Origin: Sphingomonas sp. S2M10
GTDB lineage: Bacteria; Pseudomonadota; Alphaproteobacteria; Sphingomonadales; Sphingomonadaceae
Assembly (NCBI RefSeq): GCF_012650175.1
Contig: NZ_JAAILI010000022.1
Coordinates: forward strand, 107,149-171,148
Reading direction: 5' to 3'
DNA: 64,000 bases
Positions 60,861 through 64,000 of the stretch are shown piece by piece (position 1 is the first letter of the stretch; every line of letters starts with the position of its first letter). The position numbers were made by a program, and so were the translations under genes. Below the pieces are notes generated by a model. That model did not search any database. It was not told the origin of the DNA and worked only from the letters and a program-made list of their open reading frames with translations.

Positions 60861-62138
60861 GTGACCCAGTATTTCGCCGGCTTCGGCAACCATGTCTCCA
60901 CCGAGGCCGTGCCCGGCGCGCTGCCGATCGGCCGCAACAGCCCGCAGCGGCCGCCGTTCGGCCTGTACGCCGAGCAGCTCTCCGGCACCGCCTTCACCGC
61001 GCCGCGCGCCGAGAACCGCCGCTCCTGGCTCTATCGGCTGCGGCCGAGCGCCGAACATCCGCCGTACACGCCGTACGACGGCTCGCCGCTGTTCTCGCCG
61101 CACACGCCGGCGAAGCCGCTGGCACCCAATCGCCTCCGCTGGGATCCCGTACCCGCCCCCGCGGCGCCGGTCGACTGGATCGACGGCATGGAGACGATGC
61201 TGGCGACGCGCGATCCCGCCGATCTGGAAGGCGTGGTCGTCCACCGTTACGCAGCCAATCGCGACATGGACAATCGTGCCTTCGTCGATGCGGACGGCGA
61301 ACTGCTGTTCGTGCCGCAAGCCGGCGCGCTCACGCTGCTGACCGAGCTCGGCCGGATCGATATCGCCCCCGGCCATATCGCGGTCATCCCGCGCGGCATC
61401 CGCTTCCGCGTGCTGCTGCCGGAAGGCACCGCCACCGGCTATGTCGCCGAGAATTTCGGCGCGCCCTTCCGCCTGCCCGATCTCGGGCCGATCGGCGCCA
61501 ACGGCCTCGCCAACCCGCGCGATTTCGAGACCCCCGCCGCCTGGTTCGAGGACCGCGACACGCCCTTCCAGCTTGTGCAGAAGTCGTTGGCAAGTCTGTG
61601 GATAACTACCCTGCCCCACAGCCCGCTCGACGTGGTGGCGTGGCATGGCAACCTCGCGCCCTATCGCTACGATCTCGCCCGCTTCAACACGATGAACACG
61701 GTGAGCTTCGACCACCCGGACCCGTCGATTTTCACGGTGCTCACCTCGCCGAGCACCGTCCCCGGCCGCGCCAATGCCGATTTCGTGATCTTCCCGCCGC
61801 GCTGGATGGTGGCGGAGGACACGTTCCGCCCGCCCTGGTTCCACCGCAACGTGATGAGCGAGGCGATGGGGCTGATCCACGGCGCCTATGACGCCAAGGC
61901 CGAGGGCTTCGCGCCGGGCGGGCTGTCGCTCCACAACCTGATGGCGGGTCATGGCCCGGATGTCGCCAGCTGGCGCGGCGCGACCGAGGCGACCCTCAAG
62001 CCGCACAAAATCGACGGCACCCTGGCGTTCATGGTAGAGACCTGCTGGCCCTATCGCCCAACCGAGCACGCGCTGGCCCACGCCCAGCCGGACTATGACG
62101 CGGTATGGGAAGGGTTCCCCAAGGCACAGCTGCCGTGA
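60861..62138 (+). CDS. hmgA: Homogentisate 1,2-dioxygenase
   Basis: Opens the ring of homogentisate to maleylacetoacetate. The 425 residues start with GTG ([20 protein letters not shown]) after GGAGAGGACAAGCCC. Signatures are [19 protein letters not shown], the iron-site region [20 protein letters not shown] and [14 protein letters not shown]. Length is normal. It is placed after hppD, so the two form the core of the tyrosine pathway; maleylacetoacetate isomerase and fumarylacetoacetase are not in the window. Confidence 0.96.
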   Translation: MTQYFAGFGNHVSTEAVPGALPIGRNSPQRPPFGLYAEQLSGTAFTAPRAENRRSWLYRLRPSAEHPPYTPYDGSPLFSPHTPAKPLAPNRLRWDPVPAPAAPVDWIDGMETMLATRDPADLEGVVVHRYAANRDMDNRAFVDADGELLFVPQAGALTLLTELGRIDIAPGHIAVIPRGIRFRVLLPEGTATGYVAENFGAPFRLPDLGPIGANGLANPRDFETPAAWFEDRDTPFQLVQKSLASLWITTLPHSPLDVVAWHGNLAPYRYDLARFNTMNTVSFDHPDPSIFTVLTSPSTVPGRANADFVIFPPRWMVAEDTFRPPWFHRNVMSEAMGLIHGAYDAKAEGFAPGGLSLHNLMAGHGPDVASWRGATEATLKPHKIDGTLAFMVETCWPYRPTEHALAHAQPDYDAVWEGFPKAQLP

Positions 62139-62203
62139 AGCGTGCCGATGCCGCATTGCCGCTGCATTGGCATCAAAGCAGCGGTAACGCCTTCACAAAA
62201 CAT

Positions 62204-62300
62204 CGTCATTCCCGCGAAGGCGGGAATCTATTGCCCTCGACGCCGGGGGAAAGAACCGACAATGCAGCGCTAATGGATCCCCGCCTTCGCGGGGATGACG
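62204..62300. repeat. Type B 97-bp inverted-repeat element, copy 4
   Basis: It starts CGTCATTCCCGCGAAGGCGG and ends CCGCCTTCGCGGGGATGACG; core GCCCTCGACGCCGGGGGAAA. Its core is inverted relative to copies 1 and 3, like copy 2. It lies between hmgA and the Rieske gene. Confidence 0.9.
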
Positions 62301-62351
62301 AACAGCGTATCTCACGGGTCTCCACGCTCCCCGTTCGGGGGAGGATCTGAC

Positions 62352-62720
62352 GTGGACCGCCTCACCGCCACCCCCGCCGGCGTGAAGCTCGGCTCGCTCG
62401 ACCTGATCCCCGACGGCACCGCCCGGAACTTCGTGCTGGAGATGCGCGCCGGCCGCTTTCACGGCTTCGTCGTCCGTCGCGGCGCACAGGTCTATGGCTA
62501 TGTCGATCGCTGCGCCCACATGCCGGTACCGCTCACCCAGCAGCTCGACGCCTATCTCACCCCCGACGCCACCCATATCCAGTGCAGCTGGCACGGCGCG
62601 CTCTACACCGTGGAGGAGGGCCGCTGCGTCGGCGGCCCTTGCGTCGGCGCGCGACTGCTTCCATGGCCCGTAACGACAATCGACGGCATGATCGTGACCG
62701 TTGGAGAGGACACAGAATGA
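62352..62720 (+). CDS. Rieske [2Fe-2S] protein
   Basis: A 122-residue Rieske-type ferredoxin-like protein. Cluster ligands are the Cys-His pair in [11 protein letters not shown] and in [15 protein letters not shown]. It is small, without other domains, so it may pass electrons to a neighbouring oxygenase or be a nitrite-reductase-small-type protein. The start is GTG 62352 with GGAGGA seven bases upstream; an in-frame ATG at 62295 lies in the repeat and has no such site. Its stop overlaps the next start (ATGA). Confidence 0.88.
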   Translation: MDRLTATPAGVKLGSLDLIPDGTARNFVLEMRAGRFHGFVVRRGAQVYGYVDRCAHMPVPLTQQLDAYLTPDATHIQCSWHGALYTVEEGRCVGGPCVGARLLPWPVTTIDGMIVTVGEDTE

Positions 62721-63871
62721 CCCCGGATTTCGACTTCGCCCTCGGCGATTCCGCCGACATGATCCGCGATACCACCGCGCGCTTCGCCCGCGACAAGATC
62801 GCCCCGCTCGCCGCGCGGATCGACGCCGAGGACTGGTTTCCCCGCGACGAGCTCTGGGCCGCGATGGGCAAGCTGGGCCTGCACGGCATCACTGTGCCGG
62901 AAGCCGATGGCGGCCTCGGCCTCGGCTATCTCGAGCATGTCATCGCCTGCGAGGAAGTCGCTCGCGCCTCGGCCTCGATCGGCCTCAGCTACGGCGCGCA
63001 TTCGAACCTCTGCGTCAACCAAATCGCCCGCTGGGGCAATGCCGAGCAGAAGGCCAAATATCTCCCCAAGCTGATCTCGGGCGAGCATGTCGGCAGCCTG
63101 GCGATGTCCGAGGCGGGTGCGGGCTCCGACGTCGTCTCGATGAAGCTCAAGGCCGAGCAGGTGCAGGGCGGCTATGTGCTCAACGGCACCAAGTTCTGGA
63201 TCACCAACGCGGCGTGCGCCGACACCCTCGTCGTCTACGCCAAGACCGGGGAAGGCTCGCGCGGCATCACGACCTTCCTGATCGAGAAGGACATGCCCGG
63301 CTTCGCGATCGGCCAGAAGATCGACAAGCTGGGCATGCGCGGCTCGCCCACGTCGGAGCTGGTGTTCACCGATTGCGAGGTGCCCGAGGCGAACGTCATG
63401 GGCCCGCTCAACGGCGGCGTCGCGGTGCTGATGAGCGGGCTCGACTATGAGCGCACCGTCCTCGCCGGCATCCAGCTCGGCATCATGCAGGCCTGCCTCG
63501 ATGTCGTCCTGCCGTACCTGCGCGAGCGCAAGCAGTTCGGCCAGGCGATCGGCAGCTTCCAGCTGATGCAGGCCAAGATCGCCGACATGTATGTCGCGCT
63601 CAATTCGGCGCGGGCCTATGTCTATGCCGTGGCGCGCAGCTGCGATGCGGGCAAGACGACGCGCTTCGACGCGGCCGGCGCGATCCTGCTCGCCAGCGAG
63701 AACGCCTTCCGCGTCGCGGGCGAGGCGGTGCAGGCGCTGGGCGGTGCGGGCTATACCAAGGACTGGCCGGTCGAACGCTTCCTCCGCGACGCCAAGCTGC
63801 TCGACATCGGGGCGGGGACCAACGAGATCCGCCGCATGCTGATCGGCCGCGAATTGCTGGGGGCAGCGTGA
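62717..63871 (+). CDS. ivd: Isovaleryl-CoA dehydrogenase
   Basis: An acyl-CoA dehydrogenase of 384 residues, best fitting isovaleryl-CoA dehydrogenase in leucine breakdown. Features are [19 protein letters not shown] and [13 protein letters not shown] in the FAD region, the catalytic-Glu context [19 protein letters not shown], and the C-terminal [20 protein letters not shown]. The catalytic Glu in DYER is the position used by IVD, unlike other acyl-CoA dehydrogenases. It is coupled to the Rieske gene by a 4-base overlap; downstream leucine genes would be outside the window. Confidence 0.93.
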   Translation: MTPDFDFALGDSADMIRDTTARFARDKIAPLAARIDAEDWFPRDELWAAMGKLGLHGITVPEADGGLGLGYLEHVIACEEVARASASIGLSYGAHSNLCVNQIARWGNAEQKAKYLPKLISGEHVGSLAMSEAGAGSDVVSMKLKAEQVQGGYVLNGTKFWITNAACADTLVVYAKTGEGSRGITTFLIEKDMPGFAIGQKIDKLGMRGSPTSELVFTDCEVPEANVMGPLNGGVAVLMSGLDYERTVLAGIQLGIMQACLDVVLPYLRERKQFGQAIGSFQLMQAKIADMYVALNSARAYVYAVARSCDAGKTTRFDAAGAILLASENAFRVAGEAVQALGGAGYTKDWPVERFLRDAKLLDIGAGTNEIRRMLIGRELLGAA

Positions 63872-63886
63872 TGGGAGCACTTCTTC

Positions 63887-64000
63887 TTAAGCCCCTCCCC
63901 TTCAGGGGAGGGGTTTGGGGTGGGGCCTGTGTCTCACCGAGACCAACCTCTGTTCTGGCATCCCCCACCCCAACCCCTCCCCTGAAGGGGAGGGGCTAAC
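63887..64000. repeat. Type C inverted-repeat element, copy 2 (reaches window end)
   Basis: It begins TTAAGCCCCTCCCCTTCAGG and ends CCCCTGAAGGGGAGGGGCTAA, with core GTGTCTCACCGAGACCAACC and TCTGTTCTGG, the inverse of copy 1. It starts 15 bases after the ivd stop and may extend past the window. Confidence 0.85.

Noticed and set aside
57652..62300. Repeats of type B as a CRISPR array
   Set aside because: The units are kilobases apart, separated by genes, and are themselves palindromic elements; there are no spacers or cas genes.

Overview
The window looks like the chromosome of a sphingomonad (Sphingomonas sensu lato, Alphaproteobacteria). It is GC-rich, with housekeeping gene orders typical of alphaproteobacteria (dnaG-rpoD; a complete nuoA-N operon running into birA-coaX-rnj-DUF1467) and a TonB receptor-SapC-cupin-LacI locus of the kind common in Sphingomonadales. 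Genes are packed closely. No gene-free stretch exceeds about 300 bases, and I saw no rRNA, tRNA or CRISPR array.

Layout. Bases 1-2700 (minus): pyrimidine/arginine entry genes carA, a small extra gene, then carB, which runs off the left edge. 2.8-7.8 kb (plus): yqeY, a DUF559 endonuclease-like gene inside a terminal-inverted-repeat cassette, dnaG and rpoD with a clear terminator. 7.9-11.6 kb: a hypothetical gene, then a MoxR ATPase / VWA protein / DUF2314-DUF2185 set. 11.6-15.1 kb: a hypothetical secreted protein, a degenerate Hpt protein and a large TipN-like membrane coiled-coil protein. 15.1-26.4 kb: a nutrient-uptake locus (LacI regulator, cupin-like protein, SapC, TonB-dependent receptor, divergent MFS transporter, beta-helix protein, PhoD-type phosphatase) with two identical LacI-type operators. 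26.4-44.6 kb (minus): DUF1467, RNase J, CoaX, BirA and the 14 complex I genes, plus a 55-residue membrane protein between nuoE and nuoF. 44.7-48.6 kb: a three-CheW-domain protein and a five-PAS soluble chemoreceptor. 48.7-53.0 kb: inositol monophosphatase, EF-P, an M23 peptidase, an L,D-transpeptidase and a divergent K+ channel. 53.2-59.5 kb: an AcvB/VirJ-like hydrolase with MprF, a 3-hydroxyisobutyrate-dehydrogenase-like enzyme, DUF6356, and a COG4529-type FAD protein. 59.5-63.9 kb: tyrosine/homogentisate catabolism (hppD, hmgA), a Rieske protein and isovaleryl-CoA dehydrogenase.

The most unusual structure is a set of short palindromic, inverted-repeat elements. One type (called A here) flanks the DUF559 gene as 46-bp near-perfect inverted repeats. 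The same pair of ends, without the gene, sits in frame inside carA and adds about 37 residues between its two domains. A second type (B) occurs four times as exactly 97-bp units. A third (C), built on the same plan as A, occurs twice. Together they suggest a family of small mobile elements, possibly served by the DUF559 protein in the way RAYT transposases serve REP sequences. That link is inference from this window.
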